Shown: positions 1-8,868, counted from the stretch's first letter. The stretch: DNA of 64,000 bases from Roseibium denhamense (GCF_009711415.1 NZ_SMLZ01000106.1:85671-149670), one strand, 5' to 3'. Made by a program: numbers and translations. The notes: generated by a model from the sequence alone, not told the origin.

Positions 1-969
1 GTCGGCCTGGTCATGGTTCACGAAAGCGGATTTCTTCAGGACTGCTGCGGCCTGACACAGGACTACGTCGTTTCCTTAAACCTTTGGCATCTCTTTAACA
101 ATACCACGGTTGCCTTGCCTGGGATTATGACGCTCACCTGGGTCCCGAATTATTTCGATATATTGCCCATGTATATCGTGATCCTGGCGCTGATTCCGCT
201 GATCATGCTGGCTGCACGTGTATCCGTACCGCTGGCGTTTGCCGTCTCAATCACGCTTTGGCTGGCCTCGCAGTTCGACCTTCTTAACCTTCCCGCCGAG
301 CCTTGGTCGGATCGGAAGTGGTTCTTCAATCCCTTCGCTTGGCAGCTGTTATTTTTCACCGGTTTTGCCTTTATGCGGGGATGGATCCCTGCGCCGCCGG
401 TGAACAAAAAGCTGATCCTCCTGTGCGCCTTCACTGTGGCCGCAACCATTCCGTTCGCTTACTTCCGGGTTTTTGGCGAAAACCATCTGGATCTGGCTTG
501 GGCGCGGGACGTCCGGGAAGCAATCCGCCCGCTCTGGGTGAAGACCGAATTCGGTCTGTTCCGGTATGTGCATTTTCTGGCGCTCGCCTATCTGGCCTGG
601 GTTGCCGCGGGCGAGCACGGAAAACGCCTGATCGGGCATGGCAAGATCTGGAACGGATTTGTCGGCGTCGTTCAAAAGGTCGGGCAACAGTCCCTTGCCG
701 TTTTCATGGCCAGCCTTGTCTTCGCGCAGGCATTTGCAATCCTTCGTGACATGGTTTGGGGCCGGGGCGAATGGCTGCCGCAGGTCTTGACAAATTTGGC
801 CGGTTTCCTTGCCTTGATTGCCGTCGCCTATCTGGTTGGCTGGTACAAGAGCGAGCCGTGGCGCAAACCGCCGCCCCCAAAAAAGACGCTTGATCCAGAC
901 CACGCCGGTGCAGCGAATCCTGCCCAGGATCAAGACGGGACGAAATCAAAGCAACCCGCGCTCACATGA
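1..969 (+). CDS. opgC: OpgC-domain membrane protein, 5' end outside window
   Basis: The reading frame is open from base 1, so the N-terminus lies outside the window; at least 322 codons are present. The protein is strongly hydrophobic, with roughly seven membrane-spanning stretches, then a basic proline-rich cytoplasmic tail (KPPPPKK) and a polar end. The motif TWVPNYFDILPMYIVIL near residue 45 of the visible part is characteristic of the OpgC/acyltransferase-3-like family. In Rhodobacter, OpgC succinylates osmoregulated periplasmic glucans; the same substrate here is inference. It is transcribed alone, converging on the DUF1150 gene across a shared terminator. Another acyltransferase-3-like substrate cannot be excluded. 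Confidence 0.82.
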   Translation, partial: VGLVMVHESGFLQDCCGLTQDYVVSLNLWHLFNNTTVALPGIMTLTWVPNYFDILPMYIVILALIPLIMLAARVSVPLAFAVSITLWLASQFDLLNLPAEPWSDRKWFFNPFAWQLLFFTGFAFMRGWIPAPPVNKKLILLCAFTVAATIPFAYFRVFGENHLDLAWARDVREAIRPLWVKTEFGLFRYVHFLALAYLAWVAAGEHGKRLIGHGKIWNGFVGVVQKVGQQSLAVFMASLVFAQAFAILRDMVWGRGEWLPQVLTNLAGFLALIAVAYLVGWYKSEPWRKPPPPKKTLDPDHAGAANPAQDQDGTKSKQPALT

Positions 970-995
970 AGGCAGTTGCCGCCTTCCATCTCCTC

Positions 996-1033
996 AAACA
1001 AAAACACCGGTCAAAGGACCGGTGTTTTTGTTT
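996..1033. terminator. Bidirectional intrinsic terminator
   Basis: A perfect 17-bp inverted repeat (arms 996-1012 and 1017-1033, core ACACCGGTC/GACCGGTGT, loop AAAG) has A-rich and T-rich outer arms, so it can end transcripts from both sides. It sits between the convergent opgC-like gene and the DUF1150 gene. Confidence 0.9.
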
Positions 1034-1049
1034 CTTTGAGTTGTGTCCC

Positions 1050-1334
1050 TCAGTGCAGAGACGCCATCTCCAAGTCTTGTTCGAAGGCGTTGGCAACCGC
1101 TGCTTCGCGGCTATCCGCCAGCAGGATCGGCGTGCCATCCGCATTGAGCAGTGCATAGAGCGTCATATTGTCCTGAAGCATGGGAACCTCAGGGAACATT
1201 TCCTTCAGGTCCTTCGCCTTGATCGGCTTGATATAAGCGACATCACCTGTGCCAAGCTCGATGAGCTCATCAACAGACATGTATTCGGACAGGAAAGGCC
1301 CATCTGCCCAGGCCGGAGTGTTGGGATCGTGCAT
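1050..1334 (-). CDS. DUF1150 family protein
   Basis: A 94-residue protein matching the small DUF1150 family, which is almost confined to Alphaproteobacteria. The family has no established biochemical role. Typical features are visible: an acidic N-terminal half, the run GDVAYIKPI near residue 30 and an alanine-rich end (SREAAVANAFEQ). It starts at an ATG with GGAG about 8 nt upstream. It lies 31 nt downstream of the Hsp20 gene on the same strand and ahead of a strong terminator, so the two probably form one heat-inducible transcript. A chaperone-linked role is inference from that linkage. Confidence 0.85.
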   Translation of the reverse strand: MHDPNTPAWADGPFLSEYMSVDELIELGTGDVAYIKPIKAKDLKEMFPEVPMLQDNMTLYALLNADGTPILLADSREAAVANAFEQDLEMASLH

Positions 1335-1365
1335 CAGTGTGTCTCCATATGTTGGCTAACGAATG

Positions 1366-1785
1366 TTATTCGCCGCTGGAGATTTCTATTTTTCGGATGA
1401 CCTTTTCGGGCTCCGGGCGCGCGAGATCGATTGACAGTAGACCATCCTTGAGGTCGGCTCCGAGGATCTCGATCCCCTCGGCCAGAACGAAAGCCCGTTG
1501 GAACTGCCTAGCGGCGATACCGCGGTGAAGATATTGCCGGGACTTGTCATCCAACTGGCGCCCGCGGATCACAAGCTGGCTTTCCTCAACCGAAACATCC
1601 AGTTGATCCCGCGTGAACCCGGCCACCGCGAGTGTAATCCGGATAACATCACCTTGGCCTTCCTCTTTCGGAAGCCTTTCAATGTTATAGGGCGGATAAC
1701 CATCATTTGCGGCTTTGGATACGCGGTCGAGAACCCGCTCAATATCGTCGAACCCAAGCATTAATGGGCTAGAAAACGCTGACAT
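1366..1785 (-). CDS. Small heat-shock protein, Hsp20/alpha-crystallin family
   Basis: A 139-residue small heat-shock protein (IbpA/HspD class) that should hold unfolding proteins in a refoldable state in the cytoplasm. The N-terminus (SPLMLGFDDIERVLDR) is the usual IbpA-type arm, followed by the alpha-crystallin domain at about 30-125 with RITLAVAGF and VRGRQ-like strands. A short tail follows with KIEI. The start at 1785 is preferred over an upstream in-frame ATG at 1860: it has GAGGGTG ahead of it, matches the family length, and the upstream extension looks unlike protein. It is first in an operon with the DUF1150 gene, behind a sigma-32-like promoter and a leader of about 90 nt. Confidence 0.92.
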   Translation of the reverse strand: MSAFSSPLMLGFDDIERVLDRVSKAANDGYPPYNIERLPKEEGQGDVIRITLAVAGFTRDQLDVSVEESQLVIRGRQLDDKSRQYLHRGIAARQFQRAFVLAEGIEILGADLKDGLLSIDLARPEPEKVIRKIEISSGE

Positions 1786-1880
1786 ACGTGTCACCCTCAA
1801 AGTCCTTGTCGAAGCGACCTTGCGCCCAGACCCTACCAAGAGGCATCCGGGCAGGAGCATCCCGCTCCCTTCGCTATTGA

Positions 1881-1909
1881 ATATGGAGACTTGTTAATTT
1901 TGAATCAAG
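1881..1909 (-). promoter_or_regulatory. Sigma-32 (RpoH)-type promoter of the Hsp20 operon
   Basis: On the minus strand CTTGAT (1909-1904) and CTCCATAT (1888-1881) match the heat-shock -35 (CTTGAA) and -10 (CCCCATNT) elements with a fitting spacer. The site is about 95 nt upstream of the Hsp20 start codon. Seen by eye, not by scoring. Confidence 0.6.
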
Positions 1910-1964
1910 AAGCGGGCATTTATTGCTCGAGCGTTCGGGTAGACCACCTGTCCGGCAGTCCGGA

Positions 1965-2819
1965 TTAGGGCTTCAAAATCGGATTGGACCGCAACAGTTT
2001 TAAAATCCCCCGGGACGCCGCCCTTACGGCAGGCTCGTGTCTTTCCTCATGATGAGTGACAATCCAGCGTTCCGTTTGCAATTCCTCGATAGGATCCCCT
2101 ATCTGAACCAGATCGGGAAAGGCGGCACCCGCAAAAATCGGCAACACCATTCGGGCTTTACCCTGCCGAACAAGGGAAAGTGCCAAATTCGCTTTGTTGA
2201 CCGTGACTGTCGGTCCCTCATGTCCGCGCTCGCGGAGCCATAGCCCTGTCGGCGTGTTCGCATCATCTTCGACCAGCTCCACCCAAACATGCTGGCCGCT
2301 GGATAAATCGCGTTTCGATTTGAACACGGCAAATTGAACGGTGCCCACCTTCTGCCCTGCTAGCCATTCCTGCACCGGCCGCCGGTTGCGGATACCGATA
2401 TCTATCTGACGTCGGGCGATATCGCGGTCCCGCATATCCGATAAGAACTCGGGGCACCAGGATGCGTCTGGTCCCCAGAACTCATCGATATGGTCAATCA
2501 GCAATCGCATGGTCCAATCCCCGGCAGAAATGCGAACACGCCGTATGGCACTCTTTCCCTGGCTCCATCGCCCAATCAATTGGGCTGCCTGCTCCATATC
2601 CTGGGCCTGGCGGACAAGTTCGTGCCCGCTTTCCGTCAACTCGTAGCCTCGCGCTCCCCGTTCCACCAGGCGGGCGCCAAGCGCCCGTTCAAGCGCGGCA
2701 ACCCGTCGGCTCAAAGTTGCGGGGCTTATTCCCGTCGCGCTTGCAGCACCGGCAAGTCCACCTGCGCGGGCGACCGACAGAAACAAGCGGAGATCATCCC
2801 AGCTCAAAGTTTGTTTCAT
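1965..2819 (-). CDS. LysR-family transcriptional regulator
   Basis: A LysR-type regulator of 284 residues. The N-terminal winged helix is clear at about 5-65: WDDLRLFLSVARAGGLAGAA, then SPATLSRRVAALERALGARLVER as the recognition helix and scaffold. The C-terminal effector domain is divergent and I cannot name the ligand. The start at 2819 was chosen because the domain begins there; an in-frame ATG at 2936 would add 39 unrelated residues. There is no strong ribosome-binding site. The gene faces away from the YjbR gene across a 398-nt gap holding a dyad typical of LysR binding sites. Its targets are unknown; autoregulation is likely by family habit. Confidence 0.88.
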   Translation of the reverse strand: MKQTLSWDDLRLFLSVARAGGLAGAASATGISPATLSRRVAALERALGARLVERGARGYELTESGHELVRQAQDMEQAAQLIGRWSQGKSAIRRVRISAGDWTMRLLIDHIDEFWGPDASWCPEFLSDMRDRDIARRQIDIGIRNRRPVQEWLAGQKVGTVQFAVFKSKRDLSSGQHVWVELVEDDANTPTGLWLRERGHEGPTVTVNKANLALSLVRQGKARMVLPIFAGAAFPDLVQIGDPIEELQTERWIVTHHEERHEPAVRAASRGILKLLRSNPILKP

Positions 2820-3217
2820 TTTTGAAACTTTAATCTCTGTTTCACAGTCTTCCGCTTCTCCAGATTTCCGGGCCTTAGTAAAGATCCAAGCGAGCCTTAT
2901 GTTAGAATGGATCTTAAAGATGCATATTTGTTTCATATGCGCAATTCAGCAGCGTACTTCAAAGCGAGGCAGTTCAAAACATAGCCACACCTCTGCCGGT
3001 CCGCTTTATCCGGCAAAATGGGAGCTTTGGCCGGAGCCGCTGCCGGAGCACATTCAGCACCGCCATGAAGCGGTGCGGCGTCAGAACGAGGCCAGGGCGC
3101 GTTTGGTCAAATCCATCTTTTTATTCAGATGGTTTAGACCTTGCATGCGAGCGCTGAAAACGTCACTGTCAGCCGTCCTTTCGTCCAAGCCTTCCAAATT
3201 CCGCTGAGATAACCCGA
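2820..3217. other. Divergent intergenic region
   Basis: A 398-nt region between the LysR gene and the YjbR gene, rather AT-rich near the LysR end. It contains the GCATAT-N7-ATATGC dyad annotated separately. A frame of about 100 codons (2899-3207, plus strand) has no recognisable domain and odd composition, so I do not call it a gene. I see no tRNA or terminator. Confidence 0.5.
2922..2940. promoter_or_regulatory. Candidate LysR operator (GCATAT-N7-ATATGC)
   Basis: A perfect dyad with 6-bp arms and a 7-nt centre, containing the T-N11-A arrangement of LysR-family sites. It is about 105-120 nt upstream of the LysR start codon, a usual place for autoregulation. Assignment to this regulator is inference. 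Confidence 0.4.
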
Positions 3218-3577
3218 GTGACCCGTGAAGAATTCGACCTGTTTTGTAGCGCTCTGCCCGCCACGACAAATGTCGTTCAGTGGGGCAATGCCTCGGTTTG
3301 GAAGGTCGGCGGAAAGATTTTTACGGTCTGCTCACGCTGGGGGGCCGGCCAGCAAGACAAGATCAGTTTCAAATGCTCCGATATTTCCTACGCGCTTTTG
3401 ATCGAGCAGGACGGGGTTATACCAGCACCATACCTGGCACGCGCCAAGTGGGTACAGCGTGAGACGGCATCGACGATTTCCGATGACGACCTGAAGGCTT
3501 ATCTGAAGGAAGCCCATAAAATCATTGCGGCCAAGCTGACAAAAAAGCAGAAGAAAGAGCTAGGTCTTGGCGCATGA
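3218..3577 (+). CDS. MmcQ/YjbR family protein
   Basis: A 119-residue protein of the MmcQ/YjbR family (CyaY-like fold, often annotated as DNA-binding, function not settled). Visible family features are the opening MTREEFDLFCSALPATT, VVQWGNASVWKVGGKIF at about 20-36, SFKCSD near 50 and ARAKWVQRE near 76, with a basic lysine-rich tail. Translation begins at a GTG. The last 11 nt overlap the start of the MFS transporter gene, so the two are probably translated in a coupled manner. Nothing in the sequence links it to a particular pathway. Confidence 0.85.
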   Translation: MTREEFDLFCSALPATTNVVQWGNASVWKVGGKIFTVCSRWGAGQQDKISFKCSDISYALLIEQDGVIPAPYLARAKWVQRETASTISDDDLKAYLKEAHKIIAAKLTKKQKKELGLGA

Positions 3578-4754
3578 ATTTGCCGGCAAATGGCGGTCGC
3601 TCAGTCTCCTGATGATTGCCGAAATCGCCGCAATGAGCCTTTGGTTCATGTCGGCTGCGATCCTTCCGGATCTCTCCCGCGAGTTTCAGATAACCGAGTT
3701 TCAACAGGCCGCTTTGTCGAGCGCCGTCCAGATCGGATTTGTCGCCGGGGCCCTGGCGTCAGCGCTTTTGGGTCTCGCCGACCGGATTGACCCGCGCCAC
3801 TTCTTCGCCGCCAGTGCAATTTTGGCAGCAGGCTTCAATGCAAGCCTGCTAGTGGTGGAACCGGGCGGTGCTCTGTCAATCGCCGCCCGCTTTGCAACTG
3901 GCGTCCTACTTGCAGGTGTTTATCCGGTGGGGATGAAAATCGCCGTTGGCTGGGGTCAAAAGGACCGGGGTTTTCTGGTCGGAACACTGGTGGGAGCGCT
4001 CACGTTCGGTTCCGCTGCCCCTCATCTTCTGGCGCTCTTGGGGGGGACGGACTGGCGCTGGAGCCTCACCGTTGCTTCGCTGGCCTCAGCCGCAGGCGGC
4101 ATCCTCTGCCTGGCGACGTCCCTTGGGCCGTTTCATGCAAAAGCCCAACGCATGAAACTCAGCGCCATTACGACGGCCTGGACAAACCGAAAAATCCGTT
4201 ACGCTTATGCAGGGTATCTCGGTCATATGTGGGAACTCTACGCAATGTGGGCCTGGATCGGCGTTGCGTTGGCTGCAAGTTTTTCGGTTCAAATGCCATG
4301 GGAGGAGGCCCTGCCGCTCTCCCGCCTCATCGCGTTTTTAACGATTACGGCCGGAGGCGTTGCCTGCATTGGCGCAGGGCTAGTTGCGGACAAGGTCGGG
4401 AAAGCAAACATCGCGATCCTGGCGATGGTCATAAGCTGCGCCGCGGCGCTTGCCTCCGCTTTAAGCTTTGGCGGACCGGTCTGGCTGGTCATCCTATGCG
4501 CCCTCATTTGGGGAGCCGCCATCCTGCCGGATTCTGCGCAGTTCTCCGCCCTCGTGGCGGACTATGCACCTGCCGATCAAGCCGGCAGCTTGATGACTTT
4601 CCAAACGGCCCTTGGTTTCGCCCTTACTTTTTTCACTGTTCAATTGACGCCGCTCGCGGCCGACAGCATCGGGTGGCCCGTTGTCTTTTTCGTCATGGCA
4701 CTCGGCCCGCTGGCCGGCATTTTCGGAATGTTGCGGCTCAAGGCCCTCACATAA
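3567..4754 (+). CDS. Major facilitator superfamily transporter
   Basis: A 395-residue inner-membrane transporter with about twelve hydrophobic segments arranged in two halves, as expected for an MFS carrier. The A-type loop appears as LGLADRIDPRHF at about 70-81 and its counterpart as LVADKVGKANI in the second half. The substrate cannot be read from the sequence. The start is a TTG at 3567 that overlaps the YjbR stop; an AAAGAG-like ribosome-binding site precedes it, and the next in-frame ATG would cut into the first helix. A drug or organic-acid exporter is possible. Confidence 0.85.
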   Translation: MAHEFAGKWRSLSLLMIAEIAAMSLWFMSAAILPDLSREFQITEFQQAALSSAVQIGFVAGALASALLGLADRIDPRHFFAASAILAAGFNASLLVVEPGGALSIAARFATGVLLAGVYPVGMKIAVGWGQKDRGFLVGTLVGALTFGSAAPHLLALLGGTDWRWSLTVASLASAAGGILCLATSLGPFHAKAQRMKLSAITTAWTNRKIRYAYAGYLGHMWELYAMWAWIGVALAASFSVQMPWEEALPLSRLIAFLTITAGGVACIGAGLVADKVGKANIAILAMVISCAAALASALSFGGPVWLVILCALIWGAAILPDSAQFSALVADYAPADQAGSLMTFQTALGFALTFFTVQLTPLAADSIGWPVVFFVMALGPLAGIFGMLRLKALT

Positions 4755-4909
4755 ATTCCGTTCCCGCGTCTTTCCCTGCAGCACGAGGGCATCAGGCGCT
4801 TTGCTAGAAGCGCCCAAAGGTGCTCGACCATTTCACACTCAATCGGCTTTAGGCGTTAAATCCGGTCGAATTTGACGCCCGTTGATTTATGCGCAGACGG
4901 GGATCAGCG

Positions 4910-5545
4910 ATGAATTCATGGACCGGTGCCGGTATCGACGTGTCCCACTATCAAGGCACGATCAGTTGGGAAACCGTTGGCAACACTATTGATTTTGCCA
5001 TGATCAAGGCGAGTGAAGGCGACACGGAAATGGATCCGTTGTTCCAGACCAACTGGGCGGGATGCAAGAACAACGGCATCCTGTGCGGGGCCTACCACTT
5101 CTTTCTGCCAACGGACAGTTTTTTGAACCAGGCCGACTTGCTCATTTCCCAGCTGCAATCCGTGGGGTTTGATCCGGAGATCGACCTGCCGCCAGCGATA
5201 GATTGCGAAGAGATGCAAGGTGTGAGTACCTCGACGTACATATTCGCGCTGCAGCATCTGGTGACGTTGTTGGCGCAACAGATCGGCTGCACTCCCATGA
5301 TTTACGTCTCACCCGCGTTTTGGGACGGGTTGAACAATCCCGATTTTTCAAAGTGCCCGCTTTGGATTGCCGACTACACTGCAGCCGACACGCCTGAGAT
5401 ACCCGCCCCTTGGGCGACCTATGCAATCTGGCAAAGTTCGGACGAAGGCCAGATAGATGGTGTCGCCGGTGATGTTGATCTCGACAGCGCCAATCCGTCC
5501 TGGTCTCCGAACGCGCGCCAAGAGCCGAAGCTACAATGGTTTTGA
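4910..5545 (+). CDS. GH25 family lysozyme-like protein
   Basis: A 211-residue glycoside hydrolase family 25 (Chalaropsis-type lysozyme) domain that fills the whole protein. Family acids are visible: GIDVSHYQG with the first Asp at residue 10, MIKASEGD in the second strand, the catalytic IDCEEM motif near residue 100, and GDVDLDSA near the end. Such enzymes cleave MurNAc-GlcNAc bonds of peptidoglycan. No signal peptide or binding domain is present, so export is not explained. The start at 4910 has GGGGA 6 nt upstream; a start at 4889 would add seven residues. It stands alone and converges on the AlkD-type gene. Confidence 0.85.
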   Translation: MNSWTGAGIDVSHYQGTISWETVGNTIDFAMIKASEGDTEMDPLFQTNWAGCKNNGILCGAYHFFLPTDSFLNQADLLISQLQSVGFDPEIDLPPAIDCEEMQGVSTSTYIFALQHLVTLLAQQIGCTPMIYVSPAFWDGLNNPDFSKCPLWIADYTAADTPEIPAPWATYAIWQSSDEGQIDGVAGDVDLDSANPSWSPNARQEPKLQWF

Positions 5546-5562
5546 GGTCAGCATCTGGTTGA

Positions 5563-6714
5563 TTAGCCCGGAACCTTTGTCTCTTTATGGCCGGGCATGA
5601 TCAACTCGAACTCAGTCCAGCCAAAGTCTTGTCCGTTGATCCGGACGCTGATCGCTTGTGTCCCCGGATGATAAACACGGGTCGTGATGGGTACAATTGC
5701 ATGGGAACGATTGAGTTGGCTGCGCTCTCCAGGCTCCAGTTGCAAGCGTGTCCACTTGAAAACCTTGGGCGCAAGCTTGCCATTCGCCTTCCTGAAGTGC
5801 AGCACATAGTCGACAACGAGGTCCTGCCGTTCGGCGGAGGCAGATTGGAGGTCGATGTAGAACTCCAAACCCTATCCAAAACAGATCGAGGTTTCGGCCA
5901 GGCTTGGCCCCTCGAATTGAAGCTCTGGCGGATTGAGACCGAAGGCCTTCAAGGTTGCCGGGTGACCCGACTTGATGAGCGTTCTGCAAGCATGTTTGAC
6001 GAGCTTCTCGCGGTTCTTGTCAGCGCCTTTCAACCAATTTGCAGCAATGCCGGCAACAAGGTCCGGGTGATCCTTTGCAATGTCATTCAAATGGTTTGCG
6101 ACAGATCGCCGGACATATTCCTCAGGGTCATCCTTCAGCCTCTCCAAGAGAGGAAGTGTTGGCGCGGGATCTTTCACAAGCTGTTTGAGCTGCATGCCCC
6201 ACGGTAGACGGGGCCGTGTCCCTTCCGATACCAAGCGCCTGACGTGAACACAGTCATCTTCAGTCCAAGGCGCCATGATGGCCAATGCGCGCTCCTGATC
6301 CTTCGCCAAGAATGGCCGGACATCGAACTCCGCTGTCGCCCGCTTGGTCATCTCTTTCAAAAGAGCAAATGAAGCCTCAAAACCGTCAAGCCCCCAGTCT
6401 GAAACAATCATCCCCAGGGGCATGATACCCCATCCGCGGATACCCTGGTCGTCGCTGTGCCGGTCAAATGCAATTTCGGTATTGGGATGCAGGACGGCTT
6501 TCAAAATTTTGAACCGCTCCTCGAGATCCATCGGGAGATATTGATGCGCGGTATCCGCAATCAGGCGCGCCCTTTGCTTCAGCTCCAAAGGCTCTATGGA
6601 GCCGAGCACCTGACTTTCAAAACCTGTCTGATCAAAGGTGGCGCAATTTTTGGCAAATTGTCTGCCGAGCTGGCGAACCAAGTCAGCGGACAGATTGTTC
6701 TTGAAGGGCTCCAT
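5563..6714 (-). pseudogene. AlkD-type DNA alkylation repair gene with in-frame amber stop
   Basis: The frame encodes a HEAT-repeat DNA alkylation repair protein (Pfam DNA_alkylation, AlkC/AlkD-like glycosylase group). It has HEAT-like helices across residues 1-265, including EDDCVHVRRLVSEGTRPRLPW and DPEEYVRRSVANHLND. A TAG at 5874-5872 interrupts the frame at codon 281; after it the same frame stays open for 102 codons and encodes the expected C-terminal beta domain (EFYIDLQSAS, VDYVLHFRKANG, KVFKWTRL). The start at 6714 has AGGA ahead of it. The product may be truncated, or the stop may be a sequencing error or read through. The lesion is recent because the downstream frame is intact. Confidence 0.82.
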
Positions 6715-6785
6715 GAAAAGTCCTGATGCTGTTGGCCCACCGGTGTGACAAAAAACGCCCGCTTTATCCAGACACCGGCTCAAGT

Positions 6786-6811
6786 CCTCCTGACATCCTC
6801 CCGTCAGGAGG
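6786..6811. other. Hairpin between the ugp operon and the AlkD-type gene
   Basis: Perfect 9-bp arms CCTCCTGAC (6786-6794) and GTCAGGAGG (6803-6811) around an 8-nt loop. There is no T-run on either side, so it is a weak terminator at best. It lies about 72-97 nt upstream of the AlkD-type start codon and could be part of its leader. Confidence 0.4.
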
Positions 6812-6838
6812 CCTGCCGCAGGACGATCAACGGATGCT

Positions 6839-6872
6839 TAAAAAAAACCACCCCGATTGCTCGGGGTGGTTT
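6839..6872 (-). terminator. Intrinsic terminator of the ugp operon
   Basis: Stem AAACCACCCCGA (6845-6856) / TCGGGGTGGTTT (6861-6872) with loop TTGC. Read on the minus strand, the stem is followed by a run of about eight T. It sits 54 nt after the ugpC stop. Confidence 0.9.
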
Positions 6873-6925
6873 GGTCAAGGCAGGCCGACCCTCGTATTGC
6901 CGCCCGCCTCAAAAACAGAGACGTG

Positions 6926-8002
6926 TCAGTCGATCCGTTTACCGGTGTCCGCGTCGAAGAAATGCACGTCTTCCGGCATAGCCTGCAACACCAGTTTCTG
7001 TCCCGGCTGATACTGCGCATGGCTTGAGACCCGGACCACGATTTCCGGCCCGCCTTCGCCGAAGCTGGCATAGAGAAAACTTTCGGCTCCAACGGGCTCA
7101 AGCACGTTCACAGTCACATCAGCCGTGACGGCGGCATCCGCAGATGCTGTTTCTACGACTTCGAAGTGTTCCGGACGCACACCCACGGTATAGCTGTCTG
7201 CGCCATTTGCGTTTTTGCCGGACAGACCGCTGCCGTTTGTGAGCGCCAGCCCACCATCCCTGACCGTGACAGGCAAGAGATTCATTGCGGGCGAGCCGAT
7301 GAAGCTTGCGACAAATGTCGAGGCAGGTTTGTCATAAACGCTGATCGGTGATCCTATTTGCTCAATTACGCCGCCATTGAGAACCACCAAGCGGTCCGCG
7401 AGCGTCATGGCTTCCAGCTGATCGTGCGTTACGTAGACGCTTGTTGTGCCCAGCGAGCGCTGAAGACGCTTGATTTCAACCCGCATTTGAACGCGCAGTT
7501 TGGCGTCCAGGTTGGAGAGCGGCTCGTCAAACAGAAATGCGGCGGGCTCCCGGACAATCGCGCGGCCCATGGCCACGCGCTGGCGCTGGCCACCGGACAA
7601 TTGACGTGGCCTGCGGTCCAGGAAATTCCCGATTTCAAGGATACCGGCTGCTTCCTTAACACGCCGGTCGATTTCGTCTTTCGCCATGCCGCGGTTCTTC
7701 AAACCGTAAGCAAGGTTGTTGTAAACCGACATATGCGGGTAGAGCGCATAGTTCTGAAACACCATGGCAATGTCGCGGTCAGCCGGATCAACATTGTTGA
7801 CCAGGCGGTCCCCGATTTTGACTTCACCAGTGGTAATGTCTTCCAGGCCTGCGACCATGCGCAGCAAGGTGGACTTGCCGCAGCCAGACGGGCCAACCAG
7901 AACGATGAATTCGCCATCTGCGATATCGATGGACACGCCTTTGACGGCTTCCACGTTACCGGCATACACCTTCCGGACTGTGTCGAGCGTGATAGTTGCC
8001 AT
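6926..8002 (-). CDS. ugpC: Glycerol-3-phosphate ABC transporter ATP-binding protein UgpC
   Basis: A 358-residue MalK/UgpC-type ATPase that energises the Ugp importer. Visible motifs are Walker [10 protein letters not shown] near 38-46, Q-loop [10 protein letters not shown], signature LSGGQRQR near 135, Walker [17 protein letters not shown] and the switch [14 protein letters not shown]. The C-terminal OB-fold regulatory domain includes VGVRPEHF. The start at 8002 aligns with the family ([13 protein letters not shown]); an upstream in-frame ATG would run into ugpE. It is the last gene of ugpBAEC, 11 nt after ugpE, and is followed by a terminator. Sequence alone does not separate glycerol-3-phosphate from other related substrates; the operon context does. 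Confidence 0.92.
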   Translation of the reverse strand: MATITLDTVRKVYAGNVEAVKGVSIDIADGEFIVLVGPSGCGKSTLLRMVAGLEDITTGEVKIGDRLVNNVDPADRDIAMVFQNYALYPHMSVYNNLAYGLKNRGMAKDEIDRRVKEAAGILEIGNFLDRRPRQLSGGQRQRVAMGRAIVREPAAFLFDEPLSNLDAKLRVQMRVEIKRLQRSLGTTSVYVTHDQLEAMTLADRLVVLNGGVIEQIGSPISVYDKPASTFVASFIGSPAMNLLPVTVRDGGLALTNGSGLSGKNANGADSYTVGVRPEHFEVVETASADAAVTADVTVNVLEPVGAESFLYASFGEGGPEIVVRVSSHAQYQPGQKLVLQAMPEDVHFFDADTGKRID

Positions 8003-8013
8003 TATTGTTTTCC

Positions 8014-8859
8014 TTACTTGTCGCTCTCGACGAGCCCTTTGACAAACCAGCTTTGGAAGACGATCACCACGATCACGGGCGGAAGCATGGCCAGGATCGC
8101 GAGCGCCATGGCCTCGTTGAATGCCGGGATCTGAGACCCGACCCAAACCTGCATGATTTGTTTAATCCCACGCACCAGGGTGAACAGGCTTTCATCCGTG
8201 GTCATCAGGGTCGGCCACAGATACTGGTTCCAGCCGTAGACAAACATGATTATGAAGATGGCCGCGATCATTGTCTTGGAGAGCGGCACAAGTATATCCT
8301 TGAAGAATTTCCAGGGACCTGCGCCATCAATCCGGGCCGCCTCCAGAAGCTCATCTGGGACCGACAGGAAAAACTGGCGGAAGAAGAAGGTCCCCGTTGC
8401 CGAAGCAATCAACGGAACGATCAGGCCGGAATAAGTGTTCACCATGCCGAGCGACTGCACGATCTCGTAAGATGGCAGAATGCGGACTTCCAGCGGCAGC
8501 AGCAGGGTCGAAAAGATCACCCAGAAGCACAGAGACGCAAAAGGAAAGCGGAAGTACACGATCGCATAAGCCGCAAGCATCGAGATAACGATCTTGCCGA
8601 TTGCAAATCCAAGCCCCAGGATCAGCGAATTCTTCAGCATGACGAAGCCGTCGACTTCTTTGGTAAAGCCGCCTGCCCGGAACAAGACCGTTTCATAGTT
8701 TTGCAGGAACTGATCACCGGGGAGAAACTGAACCCCTTCCCGGTAAATCGTGATGGCGTCATGCGTGCTGGTGATAAAGGTCAGCAAGACAGGCGTGACC
8801 ATGAAAAACACACCGGCAAGCAGAACTAGATGGTCGGAGAGGTGAAGCTTGTTGTTCAT
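8014..8859 (-). CDS. ugpE: Glycerol-3-phosphate ABC transporter permease UgpE
   Basis: A 281-residue inner-membrane permease of the MalG/UgpE class with six predicted membrane helices. The cytoplasmic EAA loop that docks the ATPase is present as [21 protein letters not shown] at about 190-210 (EAA---G---------I-LP pattern). The opening [22 protein letters not shown] is the first helix. It lies 9 nt downstream of ugpA and 11 nt upstream of ugpC, so the genes are cotranscribed. It forms the channel with UgpA. Confidence 0.93.
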   Translation of the reverse strand: MNNKLHLSDHLVLLAGVFFMVTPVLLTFITSTHDAITIYREGVQFLPGDQFLQNYETVLFRAGGFTKEVDGFVMLKNSLILGLGFAIGKIVISMLAAYAIVYFRFPFASLCFWVIFSTLLLPLEVRILPSYEIVQSLGMVNTYSGLIVPLIASATGTFFFRQFFLSVPDELLEAARIDGAGPWKFFKDILVPLSKTMIAAIFIIMFVYGWNQYLWPTLMTTDESLFTLVRGIKQIMQVWVGSQIPAFNEAMALAILAMLPPVIVVIVFQSWFVKGLVESDK

Positions 8860-8868
8860 CGCCGGTCC

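Noticed and set aside
2899..3207. About 100-codon frame in the LysR-YjbR gap (plus strand)
   Set aside because: Odd composition (many His, Pro, Arg), no domain, and it would cover the likely regulatory region.
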